From assembly GCA_014376445.1 (NCBI GenBank), contig JACMRM010000027.1, forward strand, positions 1 through 58,755: a DNA stretch of 58,755 nucleotides, read 5' to 3'. Numbering within the stretch: the first letter of the stretch is position 1; every line of letters begins with the position of its first letter. The position numbers were made by a program, and so were the translations under genes. The notes below the pieces were generated by a model that was given only the letters and a program-made list of their open reading frames with translations, had not been told where the DNA came from and searched no databases. Shown one piece after another: positions 8,153 through 17,120 of the stretch. The DNA is from Bacteriovorax sp. (GTDB lineage: Bacteria > Bdellovibrionota > Bacteriovoracia > Bacteriovoracales > Bacteriovoracaceae).

Positions 8153-8664
8153 AAAAACTTTACGGCATCAATCAGAAAATCTGCTTTAAAATCCGGTGGT
8201 GGATGATCACCTTGCTTATCGCCTACTCCGACAAGAACAGTTTTGCATCCTGCTTTTATGCCAGCGGAAACATCTCCATAACGATCTCCAACCATAAAAG
8301 ATTGAGTAAGATCAATATCCCATTCTTTTGCTGAAGCTGTCAGCATTCCCGGCATTGGTTTTCTGCACTCACATTTATCTTCATTAGTATGAAAGCAAAC
8401 TCTGATGTCATCAACCGGCAGAAGCTCTTTTATTTTATCATTAATAAGTTCAACACTTTCTTTTTTCACCCAGCCTCGTGCAACATCAGGCTGATTTGTA
8501 ACTACGATAGTGAGGTAACCCTTCTCTTTGATTATTTTGAAGGCCTCCACAACTCCAGGATATAGAGCAAGCTCTTCCATAGTGTAAGGGGCCTGGGCCT
8601 TTCCGTCTCTCATAATCAATTTATTAAGAACACCATCGCGGTCGAGAAAGATTGCTTTTTTCAT
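8149..8664 (-). CDS. gmhB: Heptose-1,7-bisphosphate 7-phosphatase (HAD-IIIA)
   Basis: 171 residues from ATG 8664. HAD phosphatase removing the C7 phosphate of heptose bisphosphate, a step in making ADP-heptose for LPS core. Motifs: AIFLDRDGVLN (nucleophile Asp), VTNQPDVARG, zinc-type ligands CFHTNEDKCECRKP, and GDRYGDVSAGIKAG. The ORF-track start at 8694 is rejected because those bases are the 3' end of a chemoreceptor remnant whose stop is at 8672; the first conserved residues begin right after ATG 8664. Other heptose genes are not nearby. A histidinol-phosphatase-type relative is the main alternative. Confidence 0.85.
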   Translation of the reverse strand: MKKAIFLDRDGVLNKLIMRDGKAQAPYTMEELALYPGVVEAFKIIKEKGYLTIVVTNQPDVARGWVKKESVELINDKIKELLPVDDIRVCFHTNEDKCECRKPMPGMLTASAKEWDIDLTQSFMVGDRYGDVSAGIKAGCKTVLVGVGDKQGDHPPPDFKADFLIDAVKFF

Positions 8665-8671
8665 CTGCTTA

Positions 8672-9015
8672 TTATGTGACAACTTGACCGCCATGAATAG
8701 TTGCTTTTAATAATTCAACTGCTTTTCTTAAAACTTCTGCCTGTGCTGAAAGCTCTTCCGCAGCGGCAGCCAAAGATAATGTTAACAAAAAAGCTTTGGC
8801 TCTCGTAGCTTTCGATTCTTCGCTTTTCTCAGCCTCTGTTTATACTGAATATCTGACGAAAGCTGGTCTCTCTTTACATAGATATTAGTGATTTCATCCA
8901 GATCGCGACCGATGTCTTTCATTCCCGAGAGGGCAATATACATGCATCCAATAAAAGAAATTATAAGCAGACTAAAAATTCCCCAGATCTTTTTACTTAA
9001 ACTCCAATTCTTCAT
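8672..9015 (-). pseudogene. Chemoreceptor (MCP) with the middle deleted
   Basis: The N-terminus is a chemoreceptor start: MKNWSLSKKIWGIFSLLIIS, first membrane helix, then GMKDIGRDLDEITNIYVKRD. About 60 codons in, the text jumps to the end of a chemoreceptor: AAAAEELSAQAEVLRKAVEL.. and then ATIHGGQVVT with a stop at 8672. The AAAAEELSAQAE segment belongs to the adaptation/tail region of MCPs, so the periplasmic, second membrane, HAMP and signalling parts (~400+ residues) are gone. The C-terminal piece is in a different frame from the N-terminal one, whose own frame stops at 8782. This is an internal deletion with a shift; no function is expected. Confidence 0.85.
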
Positions 9016-9249
9016 ACAATATTCTTGTTTAGTAAGTGCTTTCTCTTATCGAATGTTACTCCTTAAAAGATTATAGCGACGAATTCATATTCGCTTTTAC
9101 ATAAACCTGAATGGAATAAGCTATACAGAATAAGTACTTTGTTAAAAATGACTAGGTCGAGGTATAAACAATTAATGATTTTCTTAGGCCTGCCTTGAGA
9201 AAAATTTGAATAATTAATGATCAAGGTATAGAGCTAACCTTATCGAAAA

Positions 9250-10476
9250 CTAGGCGTCGAATGAAAAATAATCTTTCTCATAAAACTCACCTTGAAGATT
9301 GATAGAGAAAATTTCTGTTTTCTTTAATGCAACTGTAAGCTCAGCACTTATATCAAAGTCTTTATCCCAGCTCTGCCAGTATTCCATGTTTGGATTGATT
9401 ATGGGATTTTTTGAAGCGAACAACGAACAGGCATCGTCGTGTGGAATAATCGAAATATCATGAGTCCCGATAGCAGTCGCTGTGTTGAGAATCTCCAGCT
9501 TGTTATAACCCACCAGCGGTCTTAGAATCATTCTTTTTGAGATAAGGTCAATCAGATGCAAGTTCTGCATTGTCTGGCTTGAAACCTGCCCGATACAATC
9601 TCCTGTGATCACAGAATCTGCTTTTACTTTGTCACAGATGAGGTTGGAGATCTCGATCATATAACGTCTGAAGAACAGCACTCTATACTCTTCTCTACAC
9701 TGCTTGCTGATTAAGTTCTGTATATCGCCAAAAGGAACTATATATAAATGAGTCTGCCTTTGAAATTTTGCCAGTTCTTTCGCAAGACTTTTAATTTTTG
9801 TTATAACTTCTCTTCCCACAAATGGATAAGCGTGGAAAAAAACAAAAGACTGCTTCACTCCTCTTTTGGCCATGAGGTAGCTTGCGACTGGTGAATCAAA
9901 GCCGCCGGAGAGCATAGTAACTGCACTTCCAGTGCTTCCCCATGGAAGCCCGCCCATACCTTTTTTCGTTTCGGTTGAAATAGAAATATGTTTCGGTAGA
10001 ATTCGTACATCAATCACAAGCTCTGCTTTTTTTAAATCCACAGATGCAAGCGGATAGCGGGTAATTACTCTGTGGCCGATTTCTCGTCCGATAAAAACGG
10101 AAGTGCGGGAAAAAGTTTTGTCCACTCGCTTGACCATTGCACGAAAAACAACTGGTTTAGTCTCGAGTATTTTCAATCCATTTAATATTTCTTCATACAC
10201 ATTCTCCAGATTTTCATCAGGAAGACGATCTAGCATTTTGCAGGGTGAAATATAAGCGAGCCCGGGGATGCAAGTCAGAGCATTGAATAGTTCTTCAGTA
10301 AATAATGTTTTCGAAGTGTAATACAGCCTTCCCGACTGAATTTTATAAGTGAACTTATCCGGATGATAAACCTTAAAGACAGCAGCGATATGATCGAGTC
10401 CAGAACGTAGATAGTCTTTGCGATTTTTTCCCTTGAGCCATAGTTCATCAATCGAAATCACCAGATGAGAAAACAT
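9250..10476 (-). CDS. thiI: tRNA 4-thiouridine synthetase ThiI
   Basis: 408 residues. ThiI adenylates U8 of tRNA and inserts sulfur delivered as persulfide. N-terminal ferredoxin-like/THUMP region (~1-165), then the PP-loop AMP-forming domain with SGGFDSPVASYL at ~190. Typical core text includes QCREEYRVLFFRRYM, ITGDCIGQVSSQT and RPLVGYNKLEI. It lacks the C-terminal rhodanese domain of E. coli ThiI, as in Bacillus-type enzymes, so sulfur must come by another route, and the desulfurase gene is directly upstream: TAATG overlaps the desulfurase stop with the thiI start, and AGAGGAAG is the ribosome binding site. Confidence 0.93.
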   Translation of the reverse strand: MFSHLVISIDELWLKGKNRKDYLRSGLDHIAAVFKVYHPDKFTYKIQSGRLYYTSKTLFTEELFNALTCIPGLAYISPCKMLDRLPDENLENVYEEILNGLKILETKPVVFRAMVKRVDKTFSRTSVFIGREIGHRVITRYPLASVDLKKAELVIDVRILPKHISISTETKKGMGGLPWGSTGSAVTMLSGGFDSPVASYLMAKRGVKQSFVFFHAYPFVGREVITKIKSLAKELAKFQRQTHLYIVPFGDIQNLISKQCREEYRVLFFRRYMIEISNLICDKVKADSVITGDCIGQVSSQTMQNLHLIDLISKRMILRPLVGYNKLEILNTATAIGTHDISIIPHDDACSLFASKNPIINPNMEYWQSWDKDFDISAELTVALKKTEIFSINLQGEFYEKDYFSFDA

Positions 10477-11609
10477 TATCTTCCTCTCATATGTTTTAAA
10501 TTATCCCATACATTCTGGAATTCCTGAAGCAGCATTTCGACTTCCGTCTGAGTCGTTGAAGCGGCAAGTGAAATACGCAAAAAATTTTTATGAAATTTTT
10601 CCGGTACATTCATCGCATGTAAAGAAGGATTGAATCCCGGTATTTTTGAAGAGCATGCTGAAGTCGAAGAAATAAAAACATTTTTCATCTCCAGATGGCG
10701 CATAATTATATCTGAAGAAATTCCCGGAAGGATAAAAGACACAATAAAAGGTGAAATAGTTTTAAATGGAAATTGTATACCGTCGATTGATGATAGTTTC
10801 GCCGTAATCAATTCGCTGAACCGAGCAGTCTTTGAAAAAACATCGCCAGTATTTTCCAGAGATATTTTCATCGCCTTATGAAATCCGGCGATCAGAGGAA
10901 ATGCTAAAGTGCTTGAGCGCATCCCATTTTCATGAGCACCACCAAGAAGAAGAGGTTTTATTTTATGAGAGTTTTTTAAATAAAGACCTGCAATACCTTT
11001 GGGCCCGCCAATTTTATGAGAAGTAAAGCTCATGGAATCAATTTCAGGATTAATTTTGAAATTTATTTTTCCGAAAGACTGAACGGCATCAACATGAACA
11101 TGTGCTGATGTTATTTCTTTAATTTTTTTTGAGAGTGAAGCAATATCGTTGACCACGCCACTTTGATTATTCACATGAGTAAGAACAACTAACTTTACAT
11201 TTTCATCAAGAAGCGAAGAAAAAACATCAGTATCGAAGGCTCCATTTTTATCAAGAACAATTTTCCTGAGTTCAAGCTTCAGTTCTTTGGCAGAATGCTC
11301 TACCGGCACTGTCACACTTGGATGATCAGCTTTGCAGTAGACAACAACATCACCTTCTTTTAAGTTTATTCCGTGGATAACAGTGTTATTGGATTCGGTT
11401 GCGGATGACGTAAAAATAAAGACATCGTTTACTGAAGCACCTAGTGCCTTCAAAAAATCCTCTCTCATCACTTCAGTTCTTTCATGCAGATTCTGACCGA
11501 GAATATGCAGAGCACTCGGGTTGGCAAAATCCTCACGCATACTCTGCGCGAGCACATCCAGGACTTCCTGATAGATAATTGAAGATGCGGCATGATCGAA
11601 ATAGTTCAT
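10476..11609 (-). CDS. Cysteine desulfurase paired with ThiI
   Basis: 377-residue class V PLP enzyme of the NifS/IscS group, turning cysteine into alanine and a protein-bound persulfide. Visible: MNYFDHAASS start, SSATESNN, VHVDAVQSFGK, the PLP lysine in SFTSHKIGGPKG, and the active-site cysteine in SSTSACSSKIPG. The short Cys loop fits NifS/IscS-like rather than SufS-like enzymes. It overlaps the thiI start, so the pair is a translationally coupled operon, like nifZ-thiI in Bacillus; its likely job is tRNA thiolation, perhaps not general Fe-S assembly. Confidence 0.93.
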   Translation of the reverse strand: MNYFDHAASSIIYQEVLDVLAQSMREDFANPSALHILGQNLHERTEVMREDFLKALGASVNDVFIFTSSATESNNTVIHGINLKEGDVVVYCKADHPSVTVPVEHSAKELKLELRKIVLDKNGAFDTDVFSSLLDENVKLVVLTHVNNQSGVVNDIASLSKKIKEITSAHVHVDAVQSFGKINFKINPEIDSMSFTSHKIGGPKGIAGLYLKNSHKIKPLLLGGAHENGMRSSTLAFPLIAGFHKAMKISLENTGDVFSKTARFSELITAKLSSIDGIQFPFKTISPFIVSFILPGISSDIIMRHLEMKNVFISSTSACSSKIPGFNPSLHAMNVPEKFHKNFLRISLAASTTQTEVEMLLQEFQNVWDNLKHMRGR

Positions 11610-11642
11610 GCCTTATTGGTATCACAAAGGTTTTGGGTCTGA

Positions 11643-13331
11643 CTAATAACTTAAAGCGTCTTCGATAGAGATCTGCTCTTCTTTTATTTTAGCAAAAGGA
11701 GTTCCAGGCAATTCCTTCAATGAATAATCCATTTTCACTGAATAATCGCGGTCGATAAGATTTCTAAGGCCTTGTTCCACCTGATACCATTCTGTTTTTT
11801 CTTTAGATGAGCTGCATGACTTTAAGCTTTCAGCATCCAGCATTCCCCATCGAAGCTCTGCGCAGTGGTACGGGTCGAAAGACAGTTTAAAAATATTTTT
11901 AAGCACAGTATTCAACGTCAAAGTCTGGATCTGTCCGTTAGATTTTTTCACATCCAGTAAACACTTAGCGGAGGTGTCTATGTAAGTATTTTTTAAATCA
12001 CTTACCAGATCCTGCCCTTCATACACTATCGCAGGGTCACTGTTTTTGTACCCTTCAATTATTTTGATCATCAGTACACGTCCTTCGCGGATTGATGCTT
12101 TCAATCTGGCGTCACGGGATGGAGTTGAAAAACTCTCCCAGTCACCGTCTGTTCCATAAATATTTGAAGAAAGTTTATCAGGGTGATTCTGTCCTGAAAT
12201 TCCTGCAGAGATGGAAGCGGCAACTGACGTCCCTCTCTCTTTCACATCGCGGCAAAGTTCATCCATTAATTCTGTAAGCTCAGTCACCGGATGATAAATC
12301 AGGGTACCCACTGAAAGTTTATTTCTTACATACTCATGAAAATCCATTGTAGTGTTATTTACGACAAAATCTTTTTTCCTGTCGAACTGCTCGAGCGAAT
12401 AATCAGGAAGATCATTGTTTGAAGTCGCAGTCACTGCACCGTCAGCATTAAATGGTCTCCAGTTTGAAAACCCACCTCCGATTTCAACATTAGTCTGAGT
12501 GAATTTTTCTCCGTATGTAATTGACGTAAGACTATTATCAGGATGAGCATCGATTAAATGCACTTTTCCATTGGGAGTCACTTCAAAAACAACAGCGATG
12601 TGGCCGTTTGGATCGTAAAGAACCGTCCCGGCCTTAATTGAAGCTCGGGAAATGCTCACAGGATATGTATCTCTGAAAAATTCATTTCTTGTATCGTTTG
12701 AAGCATCAGTACGAAAGGTCGCCGTCGAAATTGCCTCTGCAACATCTACCAGAACCTGATTGATATTCTCTCCGCTTTTAATATACTTTTTTTCCGCAAT
12801 AATATTTCCGAAGCGGTTGTAGCGGATGTCTGTGTCTTTATCACCGTAAATTTTTTTTCTAATCGCTTTGATCTGCATTTTTATTGATTGCTTTTTTAAG
12901 AATCCTGCCTTCTCTAAATCTTTATTCAGCTGATCAAGCTGAGTGAGAAGTATGTTTGTTTCTGGTCCTTTCATTGGCGCTGTAGTCATATTAACCGGAT
13001 AAGTAAAAGCTAAATCATTCATCCAGCTGAAGTATGCTTTTAAAATATACGGAAGGTCTGCACAGTCAGAATAAACATCCATCAATTGATCAGGATTTAA
13101 ATTAAAATATTTTGGATTGGCCACTGGACTTTTAATACATTCACTTGTCGTGTTACAAATACCAGCTTGTTTCGCTTTACCGATTCCTGAAACAAATTCT
13201 TCGTAGGATTTATCAATGGATTTTGTCCATGCTGTGTTTTTCACTTGCCAAAGAAGTGGTTTTTTTGCGCTCGCATCTGTCGCAAATGAAATAGTTAAAA
13301 TTATCGAAACTAGTAATGGCAGCTTCTTCAT
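11643..13331 (-). CDS. Secreted papain-fold-like protein
   Basis: 562 residues from the ATG at 13331, where the signal peptide begins (MKKLPLLVSIILTISFATDA, cut after SA); the ORF-track start 14 codons upstream adds only non-signal residues. Cys90 in VYSDCADLPYILKAYFSWM and His244 in LYDPNGHIAVVFEVTPNG, followed by VHLIDAHPD, fit a circular Cys-His fold like NlpC/P60 or CHAP peptidases and amidases. The C-terminal half has further cysteines (CRDVKER, CLLDVKK, YHCAELRWG, SCSSSKEK). Function is inferred as envelope or prey-wall hydrolysis, but no family match is certain. It lies between the ThiI pair and dbpA on the same strand. Confidence 0.65.
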   Translation of the reverse strand: MKKLPLLVSIILTISFATDASAKKPLLWQVKNTAWTKSIDKSYEEFVSGIGKAKQAGICNTTSECIKSPVANPKYFNLNPDQLMDVYSDCADLPYILKAYFSWMNDLAFTYPVNMTTAPMKGPETNILLTQLDQLNKDLEKAGFLKKQSIKMQIKAIRKKIYGDKDTDIRYNRFGNIIAEKKYIKSGENINQVLVDVAEAISTATFRTDASNDTRNEFFRDTYPVSISRASIKAGTVLYDPNGHIAVVFEVTPNGKVHLIDAHPDNSLTSITYGEKFTQTNVEIGGGFSNWRPFNADGAVTATSNNDLPDYSLEQFDRKKDFVVNNTTMDFHEYVRNKLSVGTLIYHPVTELTELMDELCRDVKERGTSVAASISAGISGQNHPDKLSSNIYGTDGDWESFSTPSRDARLKASIREGRVLMIKIIEGYKNSDPAIVYEGQDLVSDLKNTYIDTSAKCLLDVKKSNGQIQTLTLNTVLKNIFKLSFDPYHCAELRWGMLDAESLKSCSSSKEKTEWYQVEQGLRNLIDRDYSVKMDYSLKELPGTPFAKIKEEQISIEDALSY

Positions 13332-13500
13332 AGCAAAATTCCCGGGAAATAATAGATTTAATTCGTCCTTCATATCTCAGAGAACAGGGTATGAAATCAC
13401 CTCTTTTGCAGTCCTGTATTTTTTACATTCTAGAAAGGCTTGCGAGCATAAAAACTCACCATTTTCATTAACACATAATAGATTAAATAGCTCAAATAAA

Positions 13501-14880
13501 TCAAGCCTCTCCGACTTTAAATCTTCTGCCTTTGATTTTTCCTTCCAGCAGTTTCGCGACAGTGCCTTCAAGCAAGTGTGATCTAATGGCGACATAACTT
13601 TGTTTTTCAAAAATATTAATATTCCCTACATCCTCTGCCGCAACCCCGGCTTCATTCACTAGAGCTCCTAGGATATCTCCTGCTCTCATTTTTTCTTTTT
13701 TGCCGCCATTGATGTACATTGTTTTCATAGGAGCTTTTAAATTGAACTGCGACGAAGTCGATAAAGAATTTACGTTTAAAAATTCATTCCGGTTTCCCGT
13801 ATACTCTTCTATCTCCAAAAGTTTGTACTTTTCACCGGCCACAAAAAATGAAAATGCAAGTCCGATCTTTCCTGCACGCGCCGTTCTTCCGATTCTGTGA
13901 GTGTAGACTTCTGCATTTGTCGGAAGATCAAAATTTACAACGGCCTCCAGATCTTTGACATCGAGTCCGCGAGCGGCCACGTCTGTTGCGACCAGAACCA
14001 GGCAACTCTTGTTGGAAAATTTTGTTAACACAACAGTTCTTTCGTTCTGATCGAGGTCTCCATGAAAAGCAAGGGCCGCGATTCCCTGCTTCAACAGAGC
14101 TTTGGCAACATCAGCACAAAGCTGTTTGGTTTTACAGAAAATAATTGTCGATTGTGGTTTGTACTGCCCCAGCAGATTATTTAAAGCAACGAGCTTTTCT
14201 CTATGTTCATCAACTTCAATAAAAATCTGTTTGATGGCATTTTTTTCATGCTGCGAATCCACAGACAGACGTTTTGGATTTTTCTGAAACAAACGGCTCA
14301 GCTCTTCAATCTCCGGTGGAAAAGTCGCAGAAAAAAGTAATGACTGCTTCACTCTTGGAGTAAATGCAGCGACTGCTTCCATCTCTTCACGAAATCCCAT
14401 GTCGAGCATTCTGTCGGCTTCATCCAAAACTAAAAACTCAATGGAGTTTAAATTGATAGCGCCTTTTTTTAAAAATTTTAAAACACGGCCGGGAGTTCCC
14501 ACGATAATATGCACACCATGCTCTAGTGAATTAAGCTGCTGGTGCTCGGATGTTCCGCCACAGATCACGAGAACTTTGCAGTTTTTTGTAAAGCGTGCGA
14601 GCCTTCTAATTTCTTCGGCCACCTGCTCTGCAAGTTCATGTGTCGGACACAAGACCAGTGACTGAAGTGCTTTATTTTCAATGTTAAGTTTATTTAAAAT
14701 ACCAAGACCAAAGGCCGCCGTTTTACCGCTGCCTGTTTTCGCCTGTGCAATCAGATCGTCGCCCTGAAGAATCATCGGCAGCGCCTTCTCCTGGATTGGT
14801 GTCATTGAAAGAAAACCAAGCGTCACTAGGTTTTCGAGGATCTTGGGGTCAAGGGGAAGTGTATTAAATGAATTTGTCAT
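13501..14880 (-). CDS. dbpA: DEAD-box RNA helicase DbpA
   Basis: 459 residues. ATP-dependent RNA helicase acting in large-subunit assembly; DbpA proteins bind a 23S rRNA hairpin through the C-terminal domain. Motifs in order: Q motif GFLSMTPIQEKALP, Walker A AKTGSGKT, PGRVLKFL, VLDEADRMLDMGF, SATFP, ATDVAARGLDVK, HRIGRTARAG. The last ~75 residues (KMRAGDILGALVNEAGV.. to KGRRFKVG) form the DbpA-type RNA-binding domain, which separates it from RhlE/DeaD. Divergent from ydfG with a 69-bp gap. Confidence 0.93.
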   Translation of the reverse strand: MTNSFNTLPLDPKILENLVTLGFLSMTPIQEKALPMILQGDDLIAQAKTGSGKTAAFGLGILNKLNIENKALQSLVLCPTHELAEQVAEEIRRLARFTKNCKVLVICGGTSEHQQLNSLEHGVHIIVGTPGRVLKFLKKGAINLNSIEFLVLDEADRMLDMGFREEMEAVAAFTPRVKQSLLFSATFPPEIEELSRLFQKNPKRLSVDSQHEKNAIKQIFIEVDEHREKLVALNNLLGQYKPQSTIIFCKTKQLCADVAKALLKQGIAALAFHGDLDQNERTVVLTKFSNKSCLVLVATDVAARGLDVKDLEAVVNFDLPTNAEVYTHRIGRTARAGKIGLAFSFFVAGEKYKLLEIEEYTGNRNEFLNVNSLSTSSQFNLKAPMKTMYINGGKKEKMRAGDILGALVNEAGVAAEDVGNINIFEKQSYVAIRSHLLEGTVAKLLEGKIKGRRFKVGEA

Positions 14881-14949
14881 GAAACAAGGTTTACCATTTT
14901 ATTGTGAGTGAGTATATTAGAAGCATCTTTTATAAGCAGGAGTATTCAC

Positions 14950-15696
14950 ATGATCATTTTTATTACTGGAGCAACGGCAGGGTTTGGAGCGGCAATGGTT
15001 AAGCGATTCATCAACTCTGGCCACAAAGTTATTGCGACAGGCAGAAGAATAGAGCGCCTGGAAAAATTAAAAGCTGAATACGGTGCCGGTCTCTACCCGC
15101 TTCAGCTCGATATTCAGAATAAAGAAAATGTAGCGAAGGCCATCGACAGTCTCCCAGCAGGATGGAAAACAATTGATGTATTAATCAACAATGCAGGCCT
15201 TGCTCTGGGAATTAATCCTGCTCAATCAGCTTTAATAGAGGACTGGGATACAATGGTGCAGACAAATATAAACGGCTTACTTTACTGCACACAAAAAATA
15301 CTCCCATCGATGGTGAAAAGAAATAGCGGTCAAATTATTAATCTTGGATCTGTGGCCGGAGAATTTCCCTACGCCGGAGGAAATGTTTATGGTGCAACAA
15401 AAGCATTTGTTCATCAGTTCAGCATGAATTTAAGAACTGATCTTCTCGGAACAAAAATCCGCGTGACGAATGTTGAACCGGGCATGTGCCAGACGGAATT
15501 TTCGGAAGTTCGTTTCAACGGTGATAAAGAAAAAGCAGATGCAGTTTATGAAGGCATACATGCTTTAAGCGCGGACGATATTGCTGAAACTGTTGAGTGG
15601 ATCGTATCGAGGCCTGCGCACGTAAACGTGAATACTATTTCAGTCATGCCCGTGCAGCAGGCCTTTGGTGGATTTGCCGTTCACCGCGATAAATAA
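14950..15696 (+). CDS. ydfG: NADP-dependent 3-hydroxy acid dehydrogenase, YdfG type
   Basis: 248 residues from the ATG at 14950, the same length as E. coli YdfG and close to it throughout. Short-chain dehydrogenase: TGATAGFGAAM nucleotide loop, RR at the end of beta-2 favouring NADP(H), NNAG at ~80, catalytic Ser in NLGSVAGEFPYAGG, and YGATK (Tyr-x3-Lys). The enzyme oxidises L-allo-threonine, serine and related 3-hydroxy acids. AGCAGGAG lies 7 nt before this ATG; the upstream track start adds 14 residues not in the family. It heads a run of three genes on this strand. Confidence 0.92.
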   Translation: MIIFITGATAGFGAAMVKRFINSGHKVIATGRRIERLEKLKAEYGAGLYPLQLDIQNKENVAKAIDSLPAGWKTIDVLINNAGLALGINPAQSALIEDWDTMVQTNINGLLYCTQKILPSMVKRNSGQIINLGSVAGEFPYAGGNVYGATKAFVHQFSMNLRTDLLGTKIRVTNVEPGMCQTEFSEVRFNGDKEKADAVYEGIHALSADDIAETVEWIVSRPAHVNVNTISVMPVQQAFGGFAVHRDK

Positions 15697-15734
15697 TATT
15701 GCCAGGGTCATCTTTTCTGAGAGAGGATTAAGTT

Positions 15735-16250
15735 ATGAAAACATTCATTGCCATGACTTTTATTCTCTTCTCGCAGCTTGCTCTTGCCAAGGATTTTGCC
15801 GACTACCATATTCAAAAAGGAAAACTTCACTCAGGCGGAAAAGCGCGCGTTGAAGTTTTGGAAAATTCTCCAGAAAAATTTATCGTTAAACTGAACTATG
15901 AAATTTATAAAAAAATTCTGGTTCCTATTCCTGATGACCAGTTAAAAGGCGAATCACTTTTTGAGTTACCGTCTGAATTCAGGAATGAGCAGGGCTATAT
16001 GGAACTCGAAACAAAAGATACTTTAGAACTTCCAAATGCAACTTTGAAATTTGTAAAAAGAGTGAAATGGAATCAGCTTACTGATGCCTATCAGTTACTG
16101 ATTCTACCAAAAAACGGCCGTTCGAAAATAGAAGTTATTTATCACCCGTCTATCCCTGCTGCAGGCTGGGCAAAAATGGTGATCACATTCATCAGCAGCA
16201 TCCCTATCTTTAACGGCTATCAGATCATCATTGATATCAACGAAAATTAA
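15735..16250 (+). CDS. Hypothetical exported protein
   Basis: 171 residues with a signal peptide (MKTFIAMTFILFSQLALA, cut before KDFADYH). The mature protein is beta-rich and charged, with no cysteines and no recognised domain. GAGAGAGGA precedes the ATG by ~7 nt. It follows ydfG by 38 bp and is 5 bp from the next small membrane-protein gene, so all three may be one transcript. A periplasmic location is inferred from the signal peptide. Confidence 0.75.
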   Translation: MKTFIAMTFILFSQLALAKDFADYHIQKGKLHSGGKARVEVLENSPEKFIVKLNYEIYKKILVPIPDDQLKGESLFELPSEFRNEQGYMELETKDTLELPNATLKFVKRVKWNQLTDAYQLLILPKNGRSKIEVIYHPSIPAAGWAKMVITFISSIPIFNGYQIIIDINEN

Positions 16251-16255
16251 TTATT

Positions 16256-16561
16256 ATGAAAAGACACATCAATCAAACTCCACTTACTCATCATATTCTT
16301 TCGACATCGGCGAATCTTCTTGGTATCTGTTTTTTTGTATTAAGCTACATAAAAATGGGCGAAAAGGCCGATGCCACCTTGCTTGATGAATGTATCATCG
16401 TCCCCATCATTCTTTTTTTCACGGCCAGCGTTTTCTCGTATTTATCGATGCGCTCTTCTAATGATGAACCGCGCTTTGAGAAAATGGCCGATTTATTCTT
16501 CATGACCGGACTTTTATCTCTTTCAATTATCGCAGTAATCTTAATCTTCAAATTTATCTAA
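16256..16561 (+). CDS. Small inner-membrane protein, three helices
   Basis: 101 residues with three hydrophobic segments: ILSTSANLLGICFFVLSYIK, IIVPIILFFTASVFSYLS, and FFMTGLLSLSIIAVILIFKF. The first ~12 residues are polar (KRHINQTPLTHH). Unknown family, though of a size and layout seen in many uncharacterised small membrane proteins. It begins 5 bp after the exported-protein gene with no clear ribosome site, which suggests translational coupling. Confidence 0.7.
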   Translation: MKRHINQTPLTHHILSTSANLLGICFFVLSYIKMGEKADATLLDECIIVPIILFFTASVFSYLSMRSSNDEPRFEKMADLFFMTGLLSLSIIAVILIFKFI

Positions 16562-16713
16562 CTGAATCTTACATATTGGAATAAAAAGATTGTAATTAGC
16601 AGCTGATTTTATCAAAATAGAGCATTAATCAATAATAAATTACACTCGTGCGTTACAAGAATAATATTGCTGTTTTTATTTTTATCCTCTCGAACAATGT
16701 GTAAGCGGCAGCT

Positions 16714-17046
16714 TTGATAGACAGATGGCCTTTGAAAGCTAGAAAAGGCGGAGCAGACGCTGTGTATACAGTCGCTACCGAGGATAAAAAAAGCTACCTG
16801 AATTTTCCACAGACAACAATGCATCAAGAAGATAAATCCAGAGTCCTTGGCGTGGTTTATTGTAAAATTTACAAAAAAAAGAACACCAACATCCTTTGGG
16901 ATGGTAAAAAGTTCACTAATCTGGGAGATAATGCCATTGGTGTACACCGGGGATTGCAAGTTAAGCAGAGTTCGAGGGATAATAATATAGAGATTGTTGC
17001 CACCGCCATTAAAGAGCAGCTGGCAGAAAAAGCTGGAATAACATAA
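16714..17046 (+). pseudogene. Possible 3' fragment of a lost gene
   Basis: An open frame of 110 codons, reachable only from a TTG without a ribosome site, reading RKGGADAVYTVATEDKKSYL.. and LWDGKKFTNLGDNAIG.. and ending EQLAEKAGIT. The composition is protein-like, but no start, signal or family is visible, and a 115-codon frame lies on the opposite strand over the same bases. The 16562-16713 stretch upstream holds nothing recognisable. I read it as a gene fragment at low confidence. Confidence 0.3.
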
Positions 17047-17120
17047 AAGTTTTTTAGAAAAAATGCTTCAACAAATAACCCTGCTTTGATTCACATCAAC
17101 TCAGCAATACAAACGGCTTC

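Noticed and set aside
8664-8694. Longer start for gmhB at 8694
   Set aside because: These bases encode the last residues of the deleted chemoreceptor, and the HAD motif starts just after the ATG at 8664.
13377-13610. 77-aa minus-strand ORF beside dbpA
   Set aside because: Mostly a shifted reading of the dbpA 3' end and of the gap to the secreted protein gene.
16612-16959. 115-aa minus-strand ORF
   Set aside because: No start signal or recognisable domain; it overlaps the more protein-like plus-strand fragment.
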